64,000 nucleotides of DNA, taken from assembly GCA_902775375.1 (NCBI GenBank), contig CACYLU010000002.1, positions 1-64,000 of the forward strand, written 5' to 3'. This document shows positions 55,177 through 63,214 of this stretch, piece after piece (positions within the stretch are counted from its first letter, which is position 1; the number at the start of each line of letters is the position of its first letter). The position numbers and the translations under genes were made by a program. The stretch comes from an uncultured Bacteroidales bacterium (GTDB lineage: Bacteria; Bacteroidota; Bacteroidia; Bacteroidales; Bacteroidaceae). The notes beneath the pieces were generated by a model, which saw nothing but the letters and a program-made list of their open reading frames with translations, made no database searches and was not told the DNA's origin.

Positions 55177-55238
55177 TGTTATTTGACATAAAACTTAAAA
55201 AAAGTTGATAAAAATTTTTTATTTTTAAATCTTATATA

Positions 55239-55418
55239 TAATTTTGTAGCATATTACCTGATTGGCTAGGGAAATATGTGAATATAAACTGGTCATACTA
55301 ATGCATTTAATTATATTGCATTGACAGGATAATTGAATAGTAGTTTTGTCGTGTTTTATTTTGTGTTTGTGTTGTAGGCCAGGCTTTGTTGAGAAACAAG
55401 GCCTGGTTTTTTTGTTTT
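55239..55418 (+). ncRNA. candidate small RNA with promoter box and strong terminator
   Basis: The 433-base gap 55177-55609 has no gene. TAATTTTG (55239-55246) fits the -7 promoter element. About 130 bases later a strong hairpin CCAGGCTTTGTT-GAGA-AACAAGGCCTGG (55379-55406) is followed by seven T. The distance from the galE stop (200 bases) and the internal promoter box suggest an independent transcript of about 160 nt, starting near 55253. No RNA family is recognised and no -33 box is clear. A long galE 3' untranslated region is the alternative. Confidence 0.4.
55379..55414 (+). terminator. strong intrinsic terminator
   Basis: An 11-bp stem with one unpaired base per side, GAGA loop and T-run, with nothing coding for 200 bases on either side. 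Confidence 0.85.
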
Positions 55419-55522
55419 TCTATCATAGAGAATGTCCTACTTTCTATATATAAGATGTGGTGCAATAATCGCATGAAATAGTTAAATATTGTAAAAAAAT
55501 TGCATTTCTAAAGTACTATGTA

Positions 55523-55554
55523 TTGCAAGGTATTGTGATATTTTTATATCTTTG
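55523..55554 (+). promoter_or_regulatory. Bacteroidetes promoter for padR-pspC
   Basis: TTGC (55523-55526), 20 bases, TATCTTTG (55547-55554), 55 bases before the padR ATG. Confidence 0.55.
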
Positions 55555-55609
55555 CAAAACAAAAGACTGCTGATATGGCAACGTTTGGAGAGTATTCACT
55601 TCAAAAAAT

Positions 55610-55969
55610 ATGGATATGAGTAATGAAAATGCAAAATCACAGATGAGGAAAGGTATGTTGGAGTATTGCGTATTGCTGTTATTGCACAGAAATGCTTCCT
55701 ACGCATCAGATATTCTCTCACAGTTGAAAGATGCAGAGTTGCTGGTGGTAGAAGGAACATTGTATCCTTTGCTTACAAGATTAAAAAACGATGGACTGCT
55801 GAACTATGAATGGCGTGAATCAACTCAAGGCCCGCCTCGAAAGTATTACTGTTTAACAAAGTTGGGTATAGAGGCTTTGAAAACTATGGATGATACATGG
55901 AATGGGCTGATACACACCGTAGAAGTATTGAAGTCAAACATCACAGATCCTAAATTCATGATTGTTTAA
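55610..55969 (+). CDS. PadR-family transcriptional regulator
   Basis: A 119-residue winged-helix regulator. KGMLEYCVLLLLHRNASYASDI is the first helices of the PadR fold, EGTLYPLLTRLKNDGLLNYEW the recognition helix and wing, and GPPRKYYCLTKLGIEAL the conserved C-terminal part. A second ATG at 55616 is possible. It is cotranscribed with the PspC gene 19 bases later and probably represses this operon in response to envelope stress, as inferred from the common PadR-PspC pairing. Confidence 0.92.
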   Translation: MDMSNENAKSQMRKGMLEYCVLLLLHRNASYASDILSQLKDAELLVVEGTLYPLLTRLKNDGLLNYEWRESTQGPPRKYYCLTKLGIEALKTMDDTWNGLIHTVEVLKSNITDPKFMIV

Positions 55970-55988
55970 GTGATAATTAATTACTATT

Positions 55989-57101
55989 ATGAAAAAGAAT
56001 ATTAATATTAATATGTTTGGCGTTATTTACGCCATTGACGAGGACGCATACGAATTACTGAAGAAGTATCTGGAAAACATGCGCAGCTATTATAGCCACC
56101 GCAGTGGAGGGGAAGAGATTGCCAACGATGTGGAAAGTCGCGTAGCAGAACTATTTGCAGAACTGAAAGCTCAGGGTATAGAAGCCATTACCATTGAACA
56201 TGTGGAAGAAATTATCAAGCGCATAGGTGATCCACAACAGATGGATGATGAAGCTGATTTGAAAAGTGATCGTGTGATGGATGGAGGCTATGCTGAAACT
56301 GTTGAGAATAAAGGTATAAGAAAGCTATATCGAGACCCAGATGACAAGATTCTGGGTGGTGTGATTTCTGGTCTTTGCCACTATATGGGTATTGATGAGC
56401 CTTTGATTGTACGATTGATTTTTTTACTGTTGGTATTCTTCTCGCATGCTATTCTTGTGGTAGTCTATGCTGTATGTTGGGCATTGATCCCTGAAGCAAA
56501 GACAGCTGAAGAACGTTTGCTGATGAGAGGTAAGCGGGTAACTCCTAATTCTATTAATGAGGAACTAATGCAGGGTGTAAACCGTGCAAAACAGTATGTA
56601 AATAGTCCTGAAAACCAGCGAAAGGCAAGTGGATGCCTGGTTACATTCGTTAAGATTTGTTTCTTCTCGTTCTTAGGTTTCTTAGCCTTGATTTTTGGCT
56701 CAATATTACTTTGTGTGTTAGTTGCCTTAGGAGTTTCATTAGGAGCAACTGTGTTTGGTTTGGGCTCAGCTTTTGTGGGGTTAGGACTTGATTCTGAGTT
56801 TGTAAACATGCTAGGAACCGTGCCAGCATGGGTACAGTGGACTTTTGCTGGAGCCACGATACTAGTGCTTGCCATACCTCTTTATATGTTATTACACAAA
56901 TTGTTGAGTAAACAAGAAAAATCAATGTCGACAGGCGTAGTAGTTACTCTAATTATTGTATGGATACTGGCGTTAGGTGTTGCTATCTCAACGCTGTTAC
57001 CTATTGCAGCTAATTTCTCAGATTATGAGTTTAACTATTACCAGAAATATCACACAAAAACAGCATTACAACATCCTGCTATTGAAACTATTGCAGTATA
57101 A
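55989..57101 (+). CDS. PspC-domain membrane protein
   Basis: A 370-residue inner-membrane protein. An N-terminal cytoplasmic helical region (about 1-105) carries MFGVIYAIDEDAYELLKKYL and an HVEEIIKRIGDP segment. The PspC domain (about 108-175) contains KLYRDPDDKILGGVISGLCHYMGIDEPL and a membrane helix. Three to four further helices follow (about 217-245, 280-300 and 318-340). In Bacteroidetes this gene pairs with padR and often a head-GIN protein. It is thought to sense envelope stress; direct function is not established. Confidence 0.9.
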   Translation: MKKNININMFGVIYAIDEDAYELLKKYLENMRSYYSHRSGGEEIANDVESRVAELFAELKAQGIEAITIEHVEEIIKRIGDPQQMDDEADLKSDRVMDGGYAETVENKGIRKLYRDPDDKILGGVISGLCHYMGIDEPLIVRLIFLLLVFFSHAILVVVYAVCWALIPEAKTAEERLLMRGKRVTPNSINEELMQGVNRAKQYVNSPENQRKASGCLVTFVKICFFSFLGFLALIFGSILLCVLVALGVSLGATVFGLGSAFVGLGLDSEFVNMLGTVPAWVQWTFAGATILVLAIPLYMLLHKLLSKQEKSMSTGVVVTLIIVWILALGVAISTLLPIAANFSDYEFNYYQKYHTKTALQHPAIETIAV

Positions 57102-57127
57102 AGTTGATTTCACCATGCAGAAGGAGT

Positions 57128-57157
57128 TATGGGGTGTTGCTATGCCAACACCCCATA
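57128..57157. terminator. hairpin overlapping the 3' end of ispE
   Basis: TATGGGGTGTTG (57128-57139) and CAACACCCCATA (57146-57157) form a perfect 12-bp stem with a 6-base loop. The right half codes for the last residues of IspE (YGVLA). It sits between converging genes and could stop both transcripts, though no long T-run follows. Confidence 0.5.
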
Positions 57158-57973
57158 ATATGTAAAGCAATCTTTGCTTATTTGTAGCTTTGGCAGATTA
57201 TTACCAGGGGCGAATAAGCCGAATACTGATGAGCCAGAACCGCTCATGGAAGCGTATTCTGCCCCTTTTTCATATAGTTGCAGCTTAATGCTTGCTATTT
57301 CAGGATGCTGTGGAAAAATGCTAGCTTCGAAATCGTTGGTTAAATAATGTCGCCATTCATGGATAGGACTTTTTATGATATCTATAATAGATTCTGATGG
57401 CTGATGTGGAAGAATATTAGCAAAGGCCTCTTTTGTAGAAATAAATACATTAGGTTTGACAATAATGATTTGATAGTCTTTGAGCGACAAGTCAATCGGA
57501 GAGAAAACGTCACCGATACCTCTAGCATATGTCGGTTTATTATGGATAAAGAAGGGACAATCTGCACCCAATTGGGCAGCCAAATCTTCTAACTGCTTTG
57601 TGGAGAGATGTTTTTCAAACATGTCGTTGAGCAACTTGAGCATAAAAGCAGCATCCGATGACCCACCCCCTAATCCTGCTCCTGACGGAATATGCTTAAT
57701 AAGGTGGATATCAATAGACGGTAAGCTGTTAAACTGTTTTATAAACAATTGATATGCCTTGACTACCAAATTCTTTTCGGGTTCACAATCAATAGAATTG
57801 CCATATTGCTGTAGTGTGTAAGCATTTATTGATACATCCGATTTGGTTACTTCCATGGAATCGAAAAGTCCGTTTACCGGATAGAAAACAGTTTCCAAGT
57901 TGTGATAGCCATCGGGACGGCGATTCACGATATTTAATCCTAAATTTATTTTACAGTTTGGAAATACAATCAT
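57140..57973 (-). CDS. ispE: 4-diphosphocytidyl-2-C-methyl-D-erythritol kinase
   Basis: GHMP kinase of the non-mevalonate isoprenoid pathway. The 277-residue protein starts MIVFPNCKINLGLNIVNRRPDGYHNLET, the family opening with the catalytic Lys. ATP loop PSGAGLGGGSSDAAFML near residue 91, and the C-terminal SMSGSGSSVFGLF. Slightly short, with the final residues formed by a hairpin. Diverges from dnaB across 204 bases. Confidence 0.96.
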   Translation of the reverse strand: MIVFPNCKINLGLNIVNRRPDGYHNLETVFYPVNGLFDSMEVTKSDVSINAYTLQQYGNSIDCEPEKNLVVKAYQLFIKQFNSLPSIDIHLIKHIPSGAGLGGGSSDAAFMLKLLNDMFEKHLSTKQLEDLAAQLGADCPFFIHNKPTYARGIGDVFSPIDLSLKDYQIIIVKPNVFISTKEAFANILPHQPSESIIDIIKSPIHEWRHYLTNDFEASIFPQHPEIASIKLQLYEKGAEYASMSGSGSSVFGLFAPGNNLPKLQISKDCFTYYGVLA

Positions 57974-58144
57974 AATTCACTCCTAATAATCAATCGTACC
58001 TTTTATTACACACTCTCTAGTTATCTAATAGTACAGCATGTGCACTAGCAATGAAAAAGCAGGACTTAAAGTTATCAACTGCAAAGTTAATAACTTCTTG
58101 ATAACTTCTCTTTATAAAAGGGGTGGATTTTCAAAATAAGATAT

Positions 58145-58152
58145 TACCTTTG
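58145..58152 (+). promoter_or_regulatory. promoter -7 box for dnaB
   Basis: TACCTTTG, 26 bases before the dnaB ATG; no clear -33 box. Confidence 0.45.
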
Positions 58153-58177
58153 TCTCATAAAAATAGGAAATATTATT

Positions 58178-59716
58178 ATGGCAGAACAGACACGAAGAGC
58201 TAGGGGACAACGTTCAAGTAACGTCCAACCTGTGAATGATTATGGTAGAATTCCACCCCAAGCTACTGATTTAGAGGAAGCGGTATTGGGAGCACTGATG
58301 ATAGAAAAAGACGCCTATTCGTTGGTAAGTGAGTTGTTGCGTCCCCAATCTTTTTATGAACATCGGCACCAGCTACTTTATACCGCTATTACCAACTTGG
58401 CTATTAGTCAGCAGCCTATCGATTTGCTAACTGTTAAAAACGAGTTGGAAAAGGAGGGTACACTTGAAGAAGTTGGTGGCCCGTTTTATATTACACAACT
58501 TACCAGTAAGGTGGCATCTGCTGCCCATGTGGAATTTCATGCCCGTATCATTGCTCAGAAAGCACTAGCCAGAGAGCTTATTACTTACTCAAATTCTATA
58601 CAAAGCAAGGCCTTTGATGAGACTCAGGATGTGGATGACTTGATGCAAGAAGCTGAAGGCAAGTTGTTTGAAATTTCTCAGCAGAACCTCAAGAAAGACT
58701 ATACGCAAATTAACCCAATTGTCGAGGAAGCAATTAATCAGATTCAGCTTGCTGCTTCGCGAACAACTGGATTGAGTGGTCTTGAAACTGGATATCACGA
58801 TTTGGACAAAATTACTTCTGGTTGGCAAAACTCGGACTTGGTGATTATTGCTGCCCGTCCTGCTATGGGTAAAACTGCATTCGTATTGTCGATGGCAAAG
58901 AATATGGCGGTTAATTATAAGTATCCTGTTGCTTTCTTCTCTTTGGAAATGAGTAATTTGCAGTTGGTAAATCGTCTTATTGCCAATACTTGTGAGATAG
59001 AGAGTGATAAGATTAGGAGCGGACGTCTGCAACCTCATGAGTGGGAGAGGTTAGATAAAAAATTGAATGATTTATTGGGTGCTCCATTGTATATTGATGA
59101 TACACCGTCGTTGTCAGTTTTTGAACTTCGAACGAAAGCACGTCGATTGGTTCGTGAGCATAACGTAAAGATTATTTTTATCGACTACCTCCAGCTGATG
59201 AATGCAAGCGGTATGAGTTATGGAAATCGTCAAGAGGAGGTTAGTACCATTTCACGCTCACTAAAAGGATTAGCTAAAGAATTGAATATTCCCATCATTG
59301 CCCTTTCACAGCTAAACCGCAGCGTGGAGAATCGAGGTAGTGCAGACCAAAAGAATGATCCTAACAGCCGTCGTCCGCAGTTAAGCGACTTGCGAGAATC
59401 TGGTGCCATTGAGCAGGATGCTGATATGGTTTGCTTTATCCATCGTCCAGAGTATTATAAAATTTATACAGATGAGAATGGTAATGACATTCGTGGACAA
59501 GCTGAAATTATCATTGCTAAGCACCGTAATGGTGCCGTAGGTGATGTCCGTTTGAGGTTTATTGGCGAATATACTCGTTTCCAAAACCTGGACGATGAAC
59601 TACTTGCCAATGTTGGTGCTTCTAGACCACAAACTTTCAAGTCAAAGATGAACACTCCAATAGGGAATGATTCGCCTGTTCCGCCCCCCATGCCAGATGG
59701 TGATGTGCCGTTTTAA
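58178..59716 (+). CDS. dnaB: replicative DNA helicase
   Basis: Hexameric helicase of the replication fork, 512 residues. N-terminal domain PPQATDLEEAVLGALMIEKDAY, linker helix, then a RecA-like core with Walker A AARPAMGKTAFVLSMAKN near residue 228, FFSLEMSNLQLVNRL, FIDYLQLMNAS (Walker B) and SQLNRSVENRG. The C-terminal tail is Pro-rich (SPVPPPMPDGDVPF). No intein. A terminator hairpin follows. Confidence 0.98.
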   Translation: MAEQTRRARGQRSSNVQPVNDYGRIPPQATDLEEAVLGALMIEKDAYSLVSELLRPQSFYEHRHQLLYTAITNLAISQQPIDLLTVKNELEKEGTLEEVGGPFYITQLTSKVASAAHVEFHARIIAQKALARELITYSNSIQSKAFDETQDVDDLMQEAEGKLFEISQQNLKKDYTQINPIVEEAINQIQLAASRTTGLSGLETGYHDLDKITSGWQNSDLVIIAARPAMGKTAFVLSMAKNMAVNYKYPVAFFSLEMSNLQLVNRLIANTCEIESDKIRSGRLQPHEWERLDKKLNDLLGAPLYIDDTPSLSVFELRTKARRLVREHNVKIIFIDYLQLMNASGMSYGNRQEEVSTISRSLKGLAKELNIPIIALSQLNRSVENRGSADQKNDPNSRRPQLSDLRESGAIEQDADMVCFIHRPEYYKIYTDENGNDIRGQAEIIIAKHRNGAVGDVRLRFIGEYTRFQNLDDELLANVGASRPQTFKSKMNTPIGNDSPVPPPMPDGDVPF

Positions 59717-59724
59717 TAAATATA

Positions 59725-59764
59725 ATACTCCCCTGAAAGCATAAACTAACAGGGGAGTATTTAT
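59725..59764. terminator. bidirectional terminator after dnaB
   Basis: ATACTCCCCTG and CAGGGGAGTAT, 11 bp with a 14-base loop, flanked by AT-rich sequence, between converging genes. Confidence 0.75.
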
Positions 59765-59779
59765 ATTACATATTATAGT

Positions 59780-60568
59780 TTATTTCACTACTCTCAGAAC
59801 ACGTATACCTGTCCATTTTTCATGATCTTGCAGCATTTTACTGATGGTTACCTTTGAAACAACTACCTTTCCTTCTGTGGATGAAGCGTGCATTAATGCC
59901 AGTTTGCCACCAATTTTGAATGCCAAGCCCATGTGAGCTATATCTAAACCAGGTTCATTAGTGGTAAACATGATGATGTCACCGTCGTGAATCCAGTCAT
60001 AACCATCATTCGGCATATTTGCCTGGGGGATGTATCGCACCTCTGTTCCGTTAATACGCTGCTCAATGGCGCGCATCTGCTGAATGTTTTGTGCATTATT
60101 AGCTAACTGACGATAAAGGTTAGGGTGAGCAGTCATATACCCAGCCTGAGCCTGTGTGGTATATTGGCTATGAGCAGCAGTTACATCTTCCAAAATTCCA
60201 GCCTTGATGGCATTCTCTGCCCATTCTGTCATATAATGCAGTCTAGATGCATAACCGTCAATCTTTCCATCACGATAGCGCAACTTTTGAACGTAATTCG
60301 CAAACACTTCCTCGTCTTTATAATTGTTTTCCTTCAATGGCGACAAAGACAGAGCTATTGCATATTCAACAAAAGTCGTACAATCAAGTTCGTCAGTATT
60401 CAATACTAATTCTTCTATATTATTCTGATCAAGTACCCCAGCCACATAAGGTACATCTAAATAAGAAACCGCGTTAGTTAGCACTTCGTTGCTCAAGGTC
60501 TGAGCAATAGTCTGGGCAGAAAACAATGCTGCACCTAAGGCACTAAATATAAGTCTTTTCAAATTCAT
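59780..60568 (-). CDS. DUF1460 family putative amidase (NlpC/P60-like)
   Basis: A 262-residue exported protein with signal peptide MNLKRLIFSALGAALFSAQTIAQ. Motif DELDCTTFVEYAIAL near residue 60 carries the likely catalytic Cys, and IAHMGLAFKIGGKLALMHASS near residue 215 the His. This is the N-acetylmuramoyl-L-alanine amidase-like DUF1460 family, related in fold to NlpC/P60 peptidases, and probably acts on peptidoglycan. It lies directly after the OPT transporter gene (4 bases), so import of wall peptides is a plausible joint role, by inference. Confidence 0.88.
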   Translation of the reverse strand: MNLKRLIFSALGAALFSAQTIAQTLSNEVLTNAVSYLDVPYVAGVLDQNNIEELVLNTDELDCTTFVEYAIALSLSPLKENNYKDEEVFANYVQKLRYRDGKIDGYASRLHYMTEWAENAIKAGILEDVTAAHSQYTTQAQAGYMTAHPNLYRQLANNAQNIQQMRAIEQRINGTEVRYIPQANMPNDGYDWIHDGDIIMFTTNEPGLDIAHMGLAFKIGGKLALMHASSTEGKVVVSKVTISKMLQDHEKWTGIRVLRVVK

Positions 60569-60572
60569 ATAA

Positions 60573-62567
60573 TTAATTTTTATCAGTTTTCAATGTGTAT
60601 TTAATGAAGAATACAATCAACAGAATATAAGCGACCAAAGAGGCTACTTCTGACAACGGATTAGAGAGCCATGCCTCGTTAGTAAGATTGATATCTGCAA
60701 AACGCATGCCTGCACTGACTACACCCATTAAAGCTCCACCTGCAATGAAGCCAGATGCTAATAACGTACCTTTTTCACCTCGAGCTTTATTAATCTCTAC
60801 ATCTTTGCTACGTGTAGTAACGTACCAGTTAATGGCACCACCAACTACCAAAGGCACATTTAACTGCAAAGGAATAAACATACCTAAAGCAAAAGCTAGG
60901 GCAGGGATTTTACACCAATTAAGAATAATGGCCAATAAAGCGCCAATCCCATAGAGCAACCAAGGAGCGCCTACACCACTCATAAGAGGTTCAATGACAG
61001 CTGCCATAGCATTAGCTTGCGGAGCTGCTAGCTGTCCTGTAGTGAAACCATATGCTTTATTAAGAATAATCATTACGCCGCCTACTGTAGCTGCAGAAAC
61101 AATAGTACCCAAGAACTTCCAAGCTTCCTGCTTGGCCGGAGTTGTACCTAACCAATATCCAATTTTCAAGTCGGTTACGAAACCTCCAGCCATTGACAAT
61201 GCAGTACAAACCACACCACCCATCACGAGAGCAGCTACCATACCTTCAGGACCACGCAGACCCACAGCCACCATTACAACAGAAGCAAGGATAAGAGTCA
61301 TAAGTGTCATGCCTGATACCGGGTTTGTCCCAACAATAGCTATAGCATTTGCAGCCACAGTAGTAAAGAGAAATGCAATGATAGTAACCAGTAGCAAAGC
61401 CACAATGGTGAAAAGAACATTGCCTTTCATAACATCGAAATAGAAGAACAGCAATACCAATATGATTGTGATGATAGAACCGATGGCCACGACTTTCATA
61501 GGCAAGTCGCGTTGGGTACGCTGTGATCCTATAGTTGCAGTTGCCTTCCCACCCATCTCTTTCACAGCCAGACTTACGGCACTTTTAATAATGCTCCATG
61601 ACTTGAGGATACCGATGATGCCTGCCATAGCGATTCCACCAATACCAATGCTCTTAGCATAATTGGTAAAGATATCTTCAGGTGACATATCACCAACAGC
61701 TGTTGTGATGGCAGGATTCCACTGGTTCAGTACACTATCACCCCATAATAGTGACATTCCTGGCACAATAATCCACCATACAGCTAAAGAACCAGCACAA
61801 ATAATGGAAGCATATTTCAAGCCTACAATATATCCTAGACCCATTACAGCAGCGCCAGTATTTACTTTGAATACCAACTTTGCTTTATCAGCCAGCATCT
61901 CACCAAAACCTACCACACGGGTTGTAAAATTCTCATTCCACCAACCAAACGTAGTGACGATGAAATCGTATAAACCGCCTACAACACCAGCTAGAAGTAA
62001 AGGCATTGCCTGATTGCCACCTTGTTGACCTGAAACCAGTACTTGTGTAGTCGCTGTTGCTTCGGGAAATGGATATTTTCCGTGCATCTCACTCACGAAA
62101 TACTTTCTGAATGGTATAAGGAACAAAATCCCTAAACATCCTCCCAAAAGACTGCTGATAAACACTTGTGTGAAAGTAACTGTTATATCTTCAGGGTATG
62201 ACTCTTGAAGAATGTACAAAGCAGGAAGGGTGAAAATGGCTCCAGCTACGATAACGCCAGAACTGGCGCCAATAGACTGAATGATGACATTTTCTCCTAA
62301 TGCATGCTTGCGTTTTGCTGCACTTGAAATACCTACAGCAATAATGGCAATGGGAATAGCAGCTTCGAATACCTGTCCTACGCGCAATCCGAGGTAAGCA
62401 GCTGCTGCAGAAAACAAAACAGCCATTAGCAAACCCCACATAACAGACCATACATTAACCTCCGGAAATGTCTTATCTGACCCCATTAATGGATTGTACA
62501 CTTCACCTGGCTTAAGCTCACGGTAAGCGTTGTCGGGCAGGGAGGTACGTATCTCTTCTTCTTTCAT
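60573..62567 (-). CDS. OPT family oligopeptide transporter
   Basis: A 664-residue inner-membrane protein with about 15 hydrophobic segments. LKPGEVYNPLMG at the start, AAAAYLGLRVGQVFEAAIPIA, FRKYFVSEMHGKYPFPEATATTQ and the C-terminal repeat of the fold identify the OPT superfamily (bacterial type). Likely cargo is short peptides or metal chelates; the gene order OPT-DUF1460 suggests muropeptides. Also 12 bases downstream of a DUF1573 gene, so the three form one operon. Confidence 0.95.
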   Translation of the reverse strand: MKEEEIRTSLPDNAYRELKPGEVYNPLMGSDKTFPEVNVWSVMWGLLMAVLFSAAAAYLGLRVGQVFEAAIPIAIIAVGISSAAKRKHALGENVIIQSIGASSGVIVAGAIFTLPALYILQESYPEDITVTFTQVFISSLLGGCLGILFLIPFRKYFVSEMHGKYPFPEATATTQVLVSGQQGGNQAMPLLLAGVVGGLYDFIVTTFGWWNENFTTRVVGFGEMLADKAKLVFKVNTGAAVMGLGYIVGLKYASIICAGSLAVWWIIVPGMSLLWGDSVLNQWNPAITTAVGDMSPEDIFTNYAKSIGIGGIAMAGIIGILKSWSIIKSAVSLAVKEMGGKATATIGSQRTQRDLPMKVVAIGSIITIILVLLFFYFDVMKGNVLFTIVALLLVTIIAFLFTTVAANAIAIVGTNPVSGMTLMTLILASVVMVAVGLRGPEGMVAALVMGGVVCTALSMAGGFVTDLKIGYWLGTTPAKQEAWKFLGTIVSAATVGGVMIILNKAYGFTTGQLAAPQANAMAAVIEPLMSGVGAPWLLYGIGALLAIILNWCKIPALAFALGMFIPLQLNVPLVVGGAINWYVTTRSKDVEINKARGEKGTLLASGFIAGGALMGVVSAGMRFADINLTNEAWLSNPLSEVASLVAYILLIVFFIKYTLKTDKN

Positions 62568-62579
62568 TTAAATAGATTC

Positions 62580-62972
62580 TTATTTAGCGCTTGCCAGCAC
62601 TTCACCTTCAATAAAAAGCCTTACGGTTTCTGTTTTTGCGTTAGTGCGAATGGTAACAGATTTCTTGAAATGACCTGGATATTTATCGCGTGCGTCATAA
62701 GTAACTTTGATAGAACCGGTCTTGCCAGGCATTACAGCTTCCTGACTATATTCTGGGACTGTGCAACCGCAAGAAGCAACAGCTTGGTGTATTACCAATG
62801 GAGCGGTGCCTACGTTGGTAAAGGTAAATACAGTACTAACTGTGCCCTTGTCTTGAGAGAAGGCACCAAAATTATGTTCTGTCTTGTCAAACTTAATGTC
62901 AGCTTGATTTTGTGCAACTGCGAAACCGATGCAAAGTGTGAGCATCGTGAATACTAACATGATTCTTTTCAT
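62580..62972 (-). CDS. DUF1573 domain protein
   Basis: A 130-residue exported protein with signal peptide MKRIMLVFTMLTLCIGFAVA. The immunoglobulin-like DUF1573 domain (FDKTEHNFGAFSQDKGTVST, FTNVGTAPLVIHQAVASCGCTVPEYSQ, KVTYDARDKYPGHFKKSVTI) is complete; the conserved CGCT motif is present. Function unknown, possibly periplasmic binding. First gene of the operon with the OPT transporter. Confidence 0.92.
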   Translation of the reverse strand: MKRIMLVFTMLTLCIGFAVAQNQADIKFDKTEHNFGAFSQDKGTVSTVFTFTNVGTAPLVIHQAVASCGCTVPEYSQEAVMPGKTGSIKVTYDARDKYPGHFKKSVTIRTNAKTETVRLFIEGEVLASAK

Positions 62973-63050
62973 TTCTATATTTATTTAGTTTGTTTTTTGA
63001 TTAGCTAATTTATTTAACTATATAATGCATTTTGTTACCTATTACTGTTG

Positions 63051-63058
63051 CAAAGTTA
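63051..63058 (-). promoter_or_regulatory. promoter -7 box for DUF1573-OPT operon
   Basis: TAACTTTG on the minus strand, 79 bases before the start codon at 62972. Confidence 0.45.
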
Positions 63059-63160
63059 AGAATATATTTTGTAAAAATAATAATTAATGAGAGAAAAGCC
63101 AAATTTATTTGAGTTTTCCGACTTAGAGTAAGTTCCTACTGAGCTAAACTTGAAAATAAA

Positions 63161-63192
63161 TTTGTATATCTAACGATTTTTATCGAATTTTG
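63161..63192 (+). promoter_or_regulatory. probable promoter for the ABC ATPase gene
   Basis: TTTG (63161-63164), 20 bases, GAATTTTG (63185-63192). The -7 box deviates at the first base from TAnnTTTG; the spacing is right. Confidence 0.45.
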
Positions 63193-63214
63193 TATGCTCA
63201 AAGCAGTGTAAGAT

